From: Brevirhabdus pacifica | GTDB lineage: Bacteria; Pseudomonadota; Alphaproteobacteria; Rhodobacterales; Rhodobacteraceae | Direction of reading: 5' to 3' | Assembly: GCF_002797755.1 (NCBI RefSeq) | Contig: NZ_PGFI01000011.1 | Span: 1,054,001-1,118,000, forward strand | DNA: 64,000 nt | Shown: positions 1-10,438 of the stretch, piece by piece | How the letters are laid out: the number at the start of each line of letters is the position of its first letter | How positions within the stretch are numbered: position 1 is the first letter of the stretch | The notes under the pieces: generated by a model | Database searches by the model: none | Told to the model about the DNA's origin: nothing | The model's input: the letters and a program-made list of their open reading frames with translations, nothing else | Position numbers and translations under genes: made by a program

Positions 1-179
1 GCCGGGATGCCCGGGATGGCGCCCGTCGGCAGCACCAGGAACGCCGAGAGCGCCAGCAGAAGCGGGCCGAAACCCCGCTCTCCAAGGGCTTCGACGATCT
101 CGCCGAAGCGGACCTTCTCGCCCTCGGCGGCCTCGATCAGTTTTTCGATCACGTCGCTCAGCGCCCCGCCGTCGGACAT
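1..179 (-). CDS. ExoD-like exopolysaccharide synthesis membrane protein (5' end only)
   Basis: The first 59 codons of a minus-strand gene are present; the rest lies beyond the left edge of the window. The start ATG at 177-179 follows an AAGGAAG ribosome binding site. The N-terminus reads MSDGGALSDVIEKLIEAAEG, followed by a helix and a hydrophobic stretch ending LPTGAIPGIP. This order (short amphipathic helix, FGEIVEALGERG, then a membrane segment with a Pro/Gly-rich turn) resembles the ExoD family of small inner-membrane proteins linked to exopolysaccharide synthesis in rhizobia. The resemblance is by recalled family pattern only, and the truncation prevents checking the remaining membrane segments. 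It reads in the same direction as prfC, from which it is separated by 92 bp. Confidence 0.55.
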   Translation of the reverse strand, partial: MSDGGALSDVIEKLIEAAEGEKVRFGEIVEALGERGFGPLLLALSAFLVLPTGAIPGIP

Positions 180-271
180 GGTTCATCTTCCTTGTGTGAA
201 CACTTGTCCTGCAACGATAGGGCTGCCGGATGCGGCGGCAAGCGCCGCGCATCCGGCTTTTCACAGATGGA

Positions 272-1879
272 TCAGACCATCAGTTCCTTGGTGGCCGACA
301 GCGTCAGCTCGGGGTAGTCGCGCACCACCCGGTCGATGTCCCATTGCAGGCGGGTCAGGAAGACCACCGCGCCATCGTTGTCATGGGCGATATGGCCCTT
401 GTTGACGTTGATGAAGCGGTCCATTTCCTTGTCCGGCCCCGTGACCCAGCGGGCCGAGGTGAACTGCGACGGCTCGAACCGGACGGGCAGGCCGTATTCC
501 AGCTCGATCCGGCTGGCCAGAACCTCGAATTGCAACGCACCGACGACGCCGACGATGAAGCCCGAGCCGATGGCCGGCTTGAAGACCTTGGCGGCCCCTT
601 CCTCGGCGAATTGCATCAGCGCCTTTTCAAGGTGCTTGGCCTTCATCGGATCGCCCGCGCGCACGGTCTGCAAAAGTTCGGGCGCAAAGGACGGGATGCC
701 GGTGAAGCGCAGGGTCTCGCCCTCGGTCAGCGCGTCGCCGATGCGAAGCTGACCGTGGTTGGGAATGCCGATAATGTCGCCGGCCCAGGCCTCTTCGGCC
801 AGTTCGCGGTCGGATGCCAGGAACAGCACCGGGTTCGACACCGCCATGGGTTTCTTGGACCGCACATGGGTCAGCTTCATGCCGCGCTTGAAATGGCCCG
901 AGCACATGCGCACGAAGGCCACCCGGTCGCGGTGCTTGGGGTCCATGTTGGCCTGTACCTTGAAGACAAAGCCCGTGACCTTGGGCTCCTCGGGGGCGAT
1001 CTTGCGCGGCTCGGCGTTCTGGATCTGGGGTTCGGGGCCGAAGCCTGCGATGCCTTCCATCAGCTCCTTGACACCAAAGCTGTTGATGGCCGAGCCGAAC
1101 CAGATCGGGGTCAGCGTGCCGTCTCGCAGGGCCTGCGGGTCCATCGGTGGCAGCAGCTCGCGCGCCATCTCCAGCTCTTCGCGGAACTTCTCCAGCAGGT
1201 TGGCGGGGACGTGCTGTTCCAGCTTGGGATCGTCCAGCCCCGAGATCTCGATCGAGGCCGCGACCTTGTTGCGATCGGCCCGGTCCATCAGTTCCAGCCG
1301 GTCGCGCAGCAGATCATAGCATCCGATGAATTCGCGTCCCATGCCGATGGGCCAAGAGGCGGGGGTGACGTCGATGGCCAGATTTTCCTGAATCTCGTCG
1401 ATGATCTCGAAGACGTCGCGGCTTTCGCGGTCCATCTTGTTGCAGAAGGTCAGGATCGGCAGGTCGCGCAGGCGGCAGACCTCGAACAGTTTCTGGGTCT
1501 GGCTTTCGACGCCCTTGGCGCCGTCGATCACCATCACCGCCGCATCCACCGCCGTAAGGGTGCGATAGGTATCCTCGGAAAAGTCCGAGTGGCCGGGTGT
1601 GTCCACCAGATTGTAGCGGTAGCCCGAATAGTCGAACGACATGGCCGAGGCCGAGACCGAGATGCCCCGGTCCTTTTCCATCTGCATGAAGTCCGAGCGT
1701 GTGCGCCGGGCCTCGCCCTTGGCGCGGACCTGACCGGCCATCTGGATGGCGCCACCATACAGCAGGAATTTTTCGGTCAGCGTCGTCTTGCCCGCATCGG
1801 GATGCGAGATGATCGCGAAGGTGCGGCGGCGCGCAATCTCTTCGGGCAGGTCGGGGCGGTTTGTGGGGCGATCCAGCAT
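272..1879 (-). CDS. prfC: Peptide chain release factor 3 (RF3)
   Basis: This is a 535-residue translational GTPase that recycles RF1/RF2 from the ribosome after termination. The G1 P-loop reads SHPDAGKTT (about residue 25), the switch I/G2 region contains EKDRGISV, G3 is DTPGHSDFSEDT and G4 is NKMDR. The C-terminal RF3 domains end in YPELTLSATKELMV. The length matches the family (about 530). The pattern FSEDTYRTL after G3 separates RF3 from EF-G. The start ATG at 1879 is the first in frame before the conserved sequence; its ribosome binding site is weak. It is a single cytoplasmic housekeeping gene with no obvious operon partner downstream. A long plus-strand open frame over the same DNA is a GC-bias shadow. 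Confidence 0.97.
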   Translation of the reverse strand: MLDRPTNRPDLPEEIARRRTFAIISHPDAGKTTLTEKFLLYGGAIQMAGQVRAKGEARRTRSDFMQMEKDRGISVSASAMSFDYSGYRYNLVDTPGHSDFSEDTYRTLTAVDAAVMVIDGAKGVESQTQKLFEVCRLRDLPILTFCNKMDRESRDVFEIIDEIQENLAIDVTPASWPIGMGREFIGCYDLLRDRLELMDRADRNKVAASIEISGLDDPKLEQHVPANLLEKFREELEMARELLPPMDPQALRDGTLTPIWFGSAINSFGVKELMEGIAGFGPEPQIQNAEPRKIAPEEPKVTGFVFKVQANMDPKHRDRVAFVRMCSGHFKRGMKLTHVRSKKPMAVSNPVLFLASDRELAEEAWAGDIIGIPNHGQLRIGDALTEGETLRFTGIPSFAPELLQTVRAGDPMKAKHLEKALMQFAEEGAAKVFKPAIGSGFIVGVVGALQFEVLASRIELEYGLPVRFEPSQFTSARWVTGPDKEMDRFINVNKGHIAHDNDGAVVFLTRLQWDIDRVVRDYPELTLSATKELMV

Positions 1880-2000
1880 GGGCGCGATATAGCGAGGCGC
1901 CGGGGCAAGGGCAATCTGTCTTGAACGTCTGCGGGCACGGGCCGCGCGGGCGCATTCTCAGATGGAGTGGTGGGAAGGGCGGCCCGCGATGGGCGCCTGT

Positions 2001-3296
2001 TTACTGCACCAGGCTGTTGTCGCCGTGGATCGAGTCGAAGACGTTCGAGACCAGCGCGTCGGGGCAGCCACCGAAGCTCAGGTTACTGTTGAAGTCGGCG
2101 TTGCCGCCGGTTTCGATGACGATGCCATCGGTCACCACTGCGTTGGAATTGATGACGAAATCCTTTTTCGAGGCGATCTGCACCCCGCGCAGCACGTCGT
2201 TGGAATTCAGCTCTACCCTGTCCTTGGAGACGATGTAGCTGTCATAGGCGCCTTCGCTGCAATAGCTGCTGGAGCCGATGTCGACGTTCGAGTTGATGTC
2301 GACCAGGCCCCCGGCGGCCAACACGACCTTGGACATGGTGGTGTTGGAGTTGACGGTGATCTTGCCGCTGGTGACGATAGCGATCTCTTCCAGGGCGGTG
2401 CCGTCGTTGATGACGACGTTGCCGCTGACGACGTAGATCGTGCCACGGGTCGGGTAGGCCGGCAGGTTGGGCACATGCACGGGGCCGTTGGTGATCCAGG
2501 AGGGCAGGTGGTCGGTGCCGTTGCGCACCCCGTTGTAGACAGAGTCGATCTCGTCCACCAACTTGAGTTCCTTGGACTTTTCGACCCGGGCAAGCTCGAT
2601 CCCGGGGTTCTTGTTGCCCGTCCGGAAGGTCGAGCCGACGCCGTTCGAAATCTCGGTCCCGGCCTCGAAGACATTGTTGTTGTTGATGTGGACACCACCC
2701 TCGCCATGCAGGCAGAACCCGTCGGAGACGGAGCTGTTGCTGTTGCCCTTGAGAAGGGACTTGGCGAAGATCCGTCCACCCAGACAGCGGGGACGGATCG
2801 CGGCGATGGCTGCGGCGCTCACGTCGAAACTGTCGACACCGGCCAGGCGCATCAGGAAGGATTTGACCTGGGTGGCGTCGCTGCCGCTGCGGGTCAGCAC
2901 GACCTTGACCGCGTTGGTGGGGTGACCGTTGGGCACGAAGGTGCGCGTGCTGTTCAGCCAGCGCCCGGTGGTGACGTTGGTCTCTGCAACGTTGACGGTC
3001 TTCTTGGGGTCGTTTTTCTTGGCGTAGGAAATGGCGCTCTGCACGGCCGCCGTGGCGTTGGGCAGGTCCTGAAGCGCCGCCAGGGCGGCCGCGTCAGTGG
3101 CGTTCTGCAAGTCGGCCTTGACCAGGTGGCCGAAGGAATAGTCGGTCGCGACACCACCGATCAGGATGAAGACCGCGGCCATGAACAGCCCCCAGGCCGA
3201 GCCTGCGCCGCCTGCTTCGTCGCGAAGGAACGGGGCGCGGGTCCGCCGGGTCTGGCGTGCGGCGGGCGAACGAAGTTCGGGGGAGATGTTCATCAT
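2001..3296 (-). CDS. TadG-like pilus assembly/secreted protein with NSN-rich repeat domain
   Basis: A 431-residue protein. After a basic N-terminus (about residues 1-30) comes one hydrophobic segment (about 33-52, AGSAWGLFMAAVFILIGGVA) followed by ADLQNATDAAALAAL, the arrangement of Flp pilus assembly protein TadG and its relatives, anchored in the inner membrane with the bulk outside. The C-terminal half (about residues 210-425) is rich in spaced NSN/NNN turns (HINNNNVFEAG, ITVNSNTTM, DINSNVDI, ELNSNDVL, VINSNAVV, DFNSNLSF), which suggests a parallel beta-helix rather than the VWA domain of classical TadG. Two Met codons sit at the start. It begins 4 bp after the stop of the tadE-like gene, so the two form an operon. 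No tad ATPase or secretin genes lie in the window. Confidence 0.8.
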   Translation of the reverse strand: MMNISPELRSPAARQTRRTRAPFLRDEAGGAGSAWGLFMAAVFILIGGVATDYSFGHLVKADLQNATDAAALAALQDLPNATAAVQSAISYAKKNDPKKTVNVAETNVTTGRWLNSTRTFVPNGHPTNAVKVVLTRSGSDATQVKSFLMRLAGVDSFDVSAAAIAAIRPRCLGGRIFAKSLLKGNSNSSVSDGFCLHGEGGVHINNNNVFEAGTEISNGVGSTFRTGNKNPGIELARVEKSKELKLVDEIDSVYNGVRNGTDHLPSWITNGPVHVPNLPAYPTRGTIYVVSGNVVINDGTALEEIAIVTSGKITVNSNTTMSKVVLAAGGLVDINSNVDIGSSSYCSEGAYDSYIVSKDRVELNSNDVLRGVQIASKKDFVINSNAVVTDGIVIETGGNADFNSNLSFGGCPDALVSNVFDSIHGDNSLVQ

Positions 3297-3300
3297 CGGA

Positions 3301-3744
3301 TTACAGCTCGTCGCGCTGGACGGCCTCCACTGTCAGGTCGGTGAACCCCAGCCGGGAATAAAGGCCCGCGGCCTCGAGGGCGGCGACCTTGATGTCGATC
3401 TTGAGCTTCACCTCGGACCCGGGGCGGGCCACGGTCGCGGTGAAATCATTGGTGCTATAGCCTTGGTCAACGATGTATTGCGTGACCTCGGCGTCGGTCA
3501 TGGCGCCCACCGAAAGCTGGCGCGTGACGTAGCTGGTCAGCCGCATCAGCGATGTGTGCTTGGCAAACAGGATCGAGGTGTCCAGCACCAGCACGATGAT
3601 GGCCAGAAAGACGGGCATCCACAGGCAGAACTCGATCGTTAGCGATCCGCTTTCGTCGCGGCGCCAGCGGCGCATGTGACGCGTCAGGCCCGAAAGCCGC
3701 CCTTCGGCGCGCCTGGCGCGCCCATATGCCGAGGTATTGTCCAT
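3301..3744 (-). CDS. TadE-like minor pseudopilin
   Basis: A 147-residue protein with a basic N-terminus and the TadE signature DESGSLTIEFCLWMPVFL, in which the prepilin-peptidase site precedes a Glu at position +5 and a single hydrophobic helix (LAIIVLVLDTSIL). TadE-type pseudopilins are processed by the TadV/CpaA peptidase and help assemble Flp (type IVc) pili at the inner membrane. The remaining 90 residues are periplasmic. ATG at 3744 (MDNTSAYG) was chosen; an in-frame TTG seven codons upstream is possible. The stop codon is followed after 4 bp by the tadG-like gene, so both are probably translated from one message. Confidence 0.85.
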   Translation of the reverse strand: MDNTSAYGRARRAEGRLSGLTRHMRRWRRDESGSLTIEFCLWMPVFLAIIVLVLDTSILFAKHTSLMRLTSYVTRQLSVGAMTDAEVTQYIVDQGYSTNDFTATVARPGSEVKLKIDIKVAALEAAGLYSRLGFTDLTVEAVQRDEL

Positions 3745-3908
3745 CCCATGCTTTTGCTGACTCAAAACGGCGAAGTTGCGGCGTGATCGTGTTGGTCAGG
3801 TGGTGAAATCCGGCATTAATGCGGCCTGAAGGCAGGATTGTGGCCATCGCGCGGGGCGGTGGGGGCCTTGGGGCCCGGACGGCGGGGGCTGCCCCTGCGG
3901 CGGCGCGC

Positions 3909-4310
3909 TCAGCCCTCGGCCAGGCGGTCGGCCTTCTTGCGCGCCAACATGCTGCGCAGGTCGTGCATGGCCAGCAGCAGGCTGTCGGTCACGGCTTCCA
4001 GGTCCTCGTCCGAGGCGCGGGACTGGGCCCAGTGGGTGGTCAGGTTCAGATGATCGATGGTGCGGAAGATGTCGTCGATGTCCCGGCGGGCCAGCAATTG
4101 TGCCCGCTCGGCCATCCAGTCGCGGATGACTTCCATCTCCTCGGCCGAAAGCCGGTGGTCTCCGTGGGGCTTCACCTCGCCGTTCTTCATGTTGACGACG
4201 GCGATCTGGTTCATGTCGATGCGCCGCTGACGGTTCTGGGCGTCGACGCGGAAGACGAAGGCGCCGTTCTCACGCACGCGGAAATAGAACTCGGGCAGGG
4301 TTACCGACAT
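3909..4310 (-). CDS. Conserved hypothetical protein downstream of aminotransferase
   Basis: A 133-residue soluble protein beginning MSVTLPEFYFRVRENGAFVF. The N-terminal 55 residues look like a small beta-rich domain; the rest (SAEEMEVIRDWMAERAQLLARRDIDD onwards) is predicted helical and acidic, with no signal peptide or membrane segment. I do not recognise the family. ATG at 4310 is preferred because GAGAGG lies just upstream and it begins 8 bp after the aminotransferase stop; a longer frame starting 16 codons earlier would overlap that gene. Position suggests co-transcription with the aminotransferase. Function unknown. Confidence 0.75.
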   Translation of the reverse strand: MSVTLPEFYFRVRENGAFVFRVDAQNRQRRIDMNQIAVVNMKNGEVKPHGDHRLSAEEMEVIRDWMAERAQLLARRDIDDIFRTIDHLNLTTHWAQSRASDEDLEAVTDSLLLAMHDLRSMLARKKADRLAEG

Positions 4311-4318
4311 GGAACCTC

Positions 4319-6327
<2,009 letters not shown>

Positions 6328-6428
6328 AGGGCCTGTGATCCTGCCCCTGCCACGGCCACGCCACTTAACCGGTTGTTCGGAATTGACCGCTAGACCCGGG
6401 GCAGGCCAGAGGCAGGTGGACAGGAAAG

Positions 6429-6950
6429 ATGACCGCGCAAACCATGAAAATCTCCGCCCCCGGGACAGCAGCATCGGGTGCAGATCACGCGATGATAATG
6501 ACCGGCTACCTCGAAAGCCTGGCGCTGGTCGAACGGCTTCACCGGCTGTTGCTGGACGTGATCAAGGACGAGTTTGAGCGGGTGGGCGTGCTGGACATCA
6601 ACGCGGTGCAGGCGCTTTTGATCTTCAACATCGGCGACAACGAGGTGACGGCGGGCGAGCTGAAATCGCGCGGCTATTACCAGGGCTCCAACGTCAGCTA
6701 CAATCTCAAGCGGCTGGTCGAGATGGGGTACATGCACCACCAGCGCTGCGAGATCGATCGCCGCTCGGTCCGGGTCCGGCTGACCGAGAAGGGGCGCCGC
6801 GTGCGCAGCCTGGTCGCCGACCTGTTCGGAAGTCACGCCAGCGCCCTGGCCGAACGGGGCATCCTCGACGCGGGCGAGATCGACGAGATCAATACGGCCC
6901 TGCGCCGGGTCGAAAGATATTGGAGTGACCAGATCCGCTATATCTACTGA
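6429..6950 (+). CDS. LdtR-like MarR-family regulator
   Basis: A 173-residue winged-helix protein. The recognition region reads KSRGYYQGSNVSYNLKRLVE, followed by EMGYMHHQRCEIDRRSVRVR (wing). This is close to what I recall of LdtR, the MarR-family regulator of an L,D-transpeptidase gene in Liberibacter and Rhizobiales, and to homologues throughout Rhodobacterales. It should bind DNA as a dimer; the N-terminal helix IMTGYLESLALVERLHRLLL and the C-terminal helix are the likely dimer interface. The start at 6429 has AGGAAAG directly upstream; a Met five codons later is an alternative. No transpeptidase gene is adjacent. Confidence 0.85.
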   Translation: MTAQTMKISAPGTAASGADHAMIMTGYLESLALVERLHRLLLDVIKDEFERVGVLDINAVQALLIFNIGDNEVTAGELKSRGYYQGSNVSYNLKRLVEMGYMHHQRCEIDRRSVRVRLTEKGRRVRSLVADLFGSHASALAERGILDAGEIDEINTALRRVERYWSDQIRYIY

Positions 6951-6980
6951 GCGGACAGCGGCCAGCGCCTCGCCCTTTGG

Positions 6981-7847
6981 TTAGTGGGCGCGCACCGGCA
7001 GGTCCGTGGTTGCGTCTCCCACGGCAAGCGTCCGTATTTCACGCAACAGCTTGCGCACCATCGCGTCGCGATAGTCGCCGTATCCCAAAGCAGGCTCGGC
7101 AAAGGCTCCGGGGCCTTCGATCACCTCGGCCCGGAAGTAGGTCAGCAGGTCGTCGACCGGGCGGGCGCCGCTCGTGCCCGCGAGGGTGCCGCCCCCGGCT
7201 GCCGGGCCGCCTGTCCCTGCGCCCGGTGCGGGGCCGCTGTCGGGCCCGCCTTCGCCAATGACCAGGGCGTTGACGGTCACCATGGGGCCCGCGCCGGTGC
7301 CCAGCAGGTCGCGGGGGCGCGGCCCCTCGTTCGAGCGGCCGTCGCCCGAGATGTCCAGCGTGTGCCGCCAGCAGTCGCCGCGCTGGGCCAGCATGGCGCG
7401 GCCCACCGCGATCGCCGTGCCAAGCGCCGTGGTCGAGGGGGCGGCAACCCGTCGGCTGGCCCGCAACTGCCCCACGACCGAGGCAAGTGCCGGCAGGTCG
7501 GAAAGCGCGGTCCAGGGCACCAGGACGCGCTGAAACTCGGACCCGCTCCATTCGAAGATCGACAGGGATATCGCGGCGCGGGGCATTGCCAGCAGGGCCT
7601 GGGCCACGCGGGGATCCTCCAGTGCCGAGGCCAGGCCGTCGCGTTGCATGGCGTATTCCTCGGCATCGACCGAGCCCGAGACATCCAGCCCCAGCGTCAG
7701 CGCCTGGCGGCAGGCCGCCCCGGCGGGGGTGGCAGCGCCAAGGACGGCAAGTGCGAGGAACAGCGCGGACAGCGCGGCGCGCAGGCCGATCAACCTCCGC
7801 CGGGGGCGAAGGCCGTCTTGGCAGGTCTGCACCCCGGCGCGGATCAC
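6981..7847 (-). CDS. DUF1194 von Willebrand factor A-like secreted protein
   Basis: About 288 residues. A signal sequence (RAALSALFLALAVLGAATPAGAA) leads into a VWA-type domain whose metal-binding MIDAS motif is LGLDVSGSVD (DxSxS). Further marks are TALGTAIAVGRAMLAQR, which supplies the conserved Thr region, and TLDISGDGRSNEG. A Gly/Pro/Ala-rich insert follows about residue 195 (GPAPGAGTGGPAAGGGTLAG), so this copy is longer than usual. It belongs to DUF1194, common in alphaproteobacteria and of unknown function. The start is uncertain: GTG at 7847 sits well spaced behind GGAAAGGAG; TTG at 7868 is also in frame. The gene begins 21 bp after the Slam-like gene and probably belongs to the same operon, hinting at a periplasmic or surface role. 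Confidence 0.85.
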   Translation of the reverse strand: MIRAGVQTCQDGLRPRRRLIGLRAALSALFLALAVLGAATPAGAACRQALTLGLDVSGSVDAEEYAMQRDGLASALEDPRVAQALLAMPRAAISLSIFEWSGSEFQRVLVPWTALSDLPALASVVGQLRASRRVAAPSTTALGTAIAVGRAMLAQRGDCWRHTLDISGDGRSNEGPRPRDLLGTGAGPMVTVNALVIGEGGPDSGPAPGAGTGGPAAGGGTLAGTSGARPVDDLLTYFRAEVIEGPGAFAEPALGYGDYRDAMVRKLLREIRTLAVGDATTDLPVRAH

Positions 7848-7868
7848 GGCCACGCTCCTTTCCAGCAA

Positions 7869-9314
7869 TCAGAACAACGAGCGGAACCCCAGCGAGACGC
7901 CCAGCTGCCGCGTGTCGAACCGCGAGATGTTCGAGCTGCCGCGCGCGGCCGTCAGCGTCAGCGTCGGCGCGAAACCCCAGGCGTCCAGCTTGGGGAACAG
8001 CAGCTCCAGCTCGGCCGACAGCCTTGTATCCTGACGCCCGTCCGGCACGCTGGCAAGCCCGAGCACATAGTCGGGAAAGTCGCGCAGGCTGGCGCCCAGG
8101 GTCAGTCCGGGCTGCACCGGGCCCCATGGACGATCCGGCACGATGTTGACGCCAAGGCTGAGGGTGTTCTGGCGTGCGTTGCGCATCTCGCCCGCCACGT
8201 GCATCAGGCCCAACCGCAGCCCGCCGGTGAAGCCGGCGGCGAAATGGCGCTGTAGCTGGCCGCCCAGGGCCAGCGTGTCGGTGTCGCCACCGTCGCCGAC
8301 CGCGCGCCACTGCCGCTCGACCAGAAGGGTCAGGGCGCCGTTCACCCCGGGCGCCAAGGTGGCGCCGCGTCCCGCACGCAGTTGCAGGTACTGCCCCAGA
8401 TCGCGTCCGCCGTAGAAGCTTTGCCCGACCGTCGCGCCGAACGAAAGCGGCCCCGTCGATCCCGGGCGGCGCAGGTGCCGGTTCACCGACAGCTCGACCG
8501 AGCCATAGCGAAAATCGGCGCCGCGTGCCCCGGGCGCCCGTGCCTTGGCGCTGTCCGATAGCAGGTAGCTGCGGTTCTCGAGGCGCAGGCCGAATTCGGT
8601 CATCTGCCCCGCGTCCCCCGCCAGCCGGTAGCCAAGCTGCGCGACGGCGCGGCTTTCCATGCCCGACAGCGCCTGGGCGTCGCCCGACAGGGTCGCTTGG
8701 GTATTCTCGCCGTTGACGATCAGCCGGTCGGTCGAGGCGCCGTTGTTGATGTTGGAGGTGGGCGCCAGCGAGAAGCTTAGCTGCGTGCGCCATGGATTGC
8801 GCGCGCGAACGGCGCGGTAATCCTGCGCGGTCTGGCGCATTCTGGCGTCGTCATCCGCGTCCTGCGCGGCCGCCCTCAGCCAGATCTGCGCCAGGCTTTC
8901 GCGCCCTTGCAGGAACGCGGCCTCGGCCGCGACATGGGCGGCCTCGTAGCGCAGGGCGCGGTTGTCGGTCTGGCCGTGGACCCGCAGGGCCTCGGCATAG
9001 GCCAGGGCCGGCTCTCCAAGTTGCGCGGCAGAGGCGGCAAGGATCAGCCGCGCCTCGGCATCGGCCGGATCGGCGCGCAGCAGGGCGCTGGCCAGCCGGT
9101 GGGCCAGGCCCGCGTTGCCCTGCCGCAGGGCGCCGCGCGCCAGGGCGCGGGACTGGTCAAGATCAAGGGTGACGGCGCCGCTGGCGTCGGGCGCGGGGGC
9201 TGTGACAGCGTCCCCATCGACCGACTGGGATGCGCCGGGCGCGGTCCATCCCAGGGTCAGCAGAAGCGCGATCGCGGCGGTTGTCCGGGGACGCTTCCGC
9301 AGGACGGGGATCAT
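7869..9314 (-). CDS. Slam-like outer-membrane translocator (TPR plus DUF560 barrel)
   Basis: A 481-residue protein with a signal peptide (TTAAIALLLTLGWTAPGASQ), a helical TPR-like region (about residues 50-165: ALARGALRQGNAGLAHRLAS, AYAEALRVHG, ESLAQIWLRAAA) and a C-terminal beta-barrel of about 290 residues starting at WRTQLSFSLAPTSNINNG and ending SNISRFDTRQLGVSLGFRSL plus a terminal Phe. TPR domain plus barrel with a C-terminal SRFDTR...G..LG.R...F strand is the architecture of Slam (surface lipoprotein assembly modulator, type XI secretion), which moves lipoproteins to the cell surface. Its start overlaps the stop of the upstream lipoprotein gene (ATGA at 9311-9314), as in other Slam-substrate pairs. 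Assignment rests on architecture and neighbour; substrate specificity is inferred. Confidence 0.8.
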   Translation of the reverse strand: MIPVLRKRPRTTAAIALLLTLGWTAPGASQSVDGDAVTAPAPDASGAVTLDLDQSRALARGALRQGNAGLAHRLASALLRADPADAEARLILAASAAQLGEPALAYAEALRVHGQTDNRALRYEAAHVAAEAAFLQGRESLAQIWLRAAAQDADDDARMRQTAQDYRAVRARNPWRTQLSFSLAPTSNINNGASTDRLIVNGENTQATLSGDAQALSGMESRAVAQLGYRLAGDAGQMTEFGLRLENRSYLLSDSAKARAPGARGADFRYGSVELSVNRHLRRPGSTGPLSFGATVGQSFYGGRDLGQYLQLRAGRGATLAPGVNGALTLLVERQWRAVGDGGDTDTLALGGQLQRHFAAGFTGGLRLGLMHVAGEMRNARQNTLSLGVNIVPDRPWGPVQPGLTLGASLRDFPDYVLGLASVPDGRQDTRLSAELELLFPKLDAWGFAPTLTLTAARGSSNISRFDTRQLGVSLGFRSLF

Positions 9315-10189
9315 GGGCAGGTGGCGGCGTCGCCGGCGGTGCCACAGCGCGGCAGCACGAAGGCGCCATGCTCCCACACGGTTCCGTCGCCGCCAATCGG
9401 ATTGACCACCAGAACGCCGGCCACGTCGCTGGCATCGGTGCCCCCGAAAAGGCCGCCGTAATCGCCGACGCCGGTCAGATCCTCGAACTCGACCTTGCCC
9501 AGAAATGTGCCCGTCTCGTCGATGCTGGTCGCGGTCAGCACCAGCGTGTCCAGCGCCTGGCCGCCCGTGGTCGAGCGGTTGGTGACGGCGCCGTTGACCA
9601 GGCTGTTGGTGAAGTCGGCGTTAAGCGTGACCGTGCCCTGGGTCCGCTGGGGCCCGCCCGAGCCGTCGTTCAGGGTGATCACCCCGGCGTAGCTGCCGAT
9701 ATAGGTGGCCAGGCCCGAGGTCGGGATCGTGTAGGCGTCGATGCGGCTGTAGTAGCCGCCGCCGAAATAGCGGTTGAACTGGCCACCGTCCGCCACGACC
9801 GAGGCCATGACCGTGCCGCGCGCGGATTCCTTGACCAGCGCCACGAAGCGCCGCTGGGCCGAGCTTTCCTGGATGTCGTAGGCAAGATAGCCGTTCAGAT
9901 CGAGGGCGGCGTTGCGGTTGTAGGTAGCTTCCTTGTCCGACGCATCGAGGCCCGACAGGGTGACTTTCAGCGTCTGGGCGGTGGAATCGTAGGTGATCTT
10001 CTCGACATTCTTGGCCAGCACCGTGGGAATGCCCTCGGCATTGGTGGTGCCGCCAGAGGTGCCGCCCGTGCCGCTGCCGGTGCCACCGCCGCCGGCGCCG
10101 CCGAAGCCGTCCGCGATGATGTTGCTGCCCGAACCGCCGCAGGCGGTCAGCAGGCCGGCCATCAGAAGCACAGATGTCATACGGATCAT
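9311..10189 (-). CDS. Surface lipoprotein, probable Slam substrate (TbpB-like barrel)
   Basis: A 292-residue lipoprotein. The signal ends in the lipobox LLTAC with Cys17, followed by GGSGSN and a long Gly/Ser/Thr linker (about residues 28-48), typical of lipoproteins displayed on the outside. The body is beta-rich and finishes with VGDYGGLFGGTDASDVAGVL, which resembles the Gly-rich hairpin of TbpB-like eight-stranded barrels, then a C-terminal Cys pair. It carries no recognisable ligand motif, so whether it binds a metal carrier, heme or another protein is unknown. ATG at 10189 gives a standard lipoprotein signal (MIRMTSVLLMAG); Met4 is an alternative. It is the first gene of an apparent lipoprotein-Slam-DUF1194 operon, divergent from thyX. 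Confidence 0.82.
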   Translation of the reverse strand: MIRMTSVLLMAGLLTACGGSGSNIIADGFGGAGGGGTGSGTGGTSGGTTNAEGIPTVLAKNVEKITYDSTAQTLKVTLSGLDASDKEATYNRNAALDLNGYLAYDIQESSAQRRFVALVKESARGTVMASVVADGGQFNRYFGGGYYSRIDAYTIPTSGLATYIGSYAGVITLNDGSGGPQRTQGTVTLNADFTNSLVNGAVTNRSTTGGQALDTLVLTATSIDETGTFLGKVEFEDLTGVGDYGGLFGGTDASDVAGVLVVNPIGGDGTVWEHGAFVLPRCGTAGDAATCP

Positions 10190-10438
10190 GGGATCGCCCG
10201 GGTTGTTTCGCCTGCAAGGATGGGTCGTGGTCTTACGCCGCTTGCGGGCCACGGTCCGTTCAGCGGGGGTCAAAGTCAATCGCGCCCCGAGCGGTTTGCG
10301 GCAAGGGTGTTTTATCTGCCACGTCGCGCGCCGAAAACGCGCCGCGCACCGGATGGGTGGGACACATTATCTGGTGGATGACCGGGCCTCTCATGCTAGA
10401 CATGGGTTTCCAGCGATTCCACCGAAGCGAGGTTGCCG

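Noticed and set aside
230-1924. Long plus-strand open frame (564 codons) over prfC
   Set aside because: Mirror of the RF3 coding frame in GC-rich DNA; its product has no recognisable domain and strong His/Gln/Gly/Asp bias.
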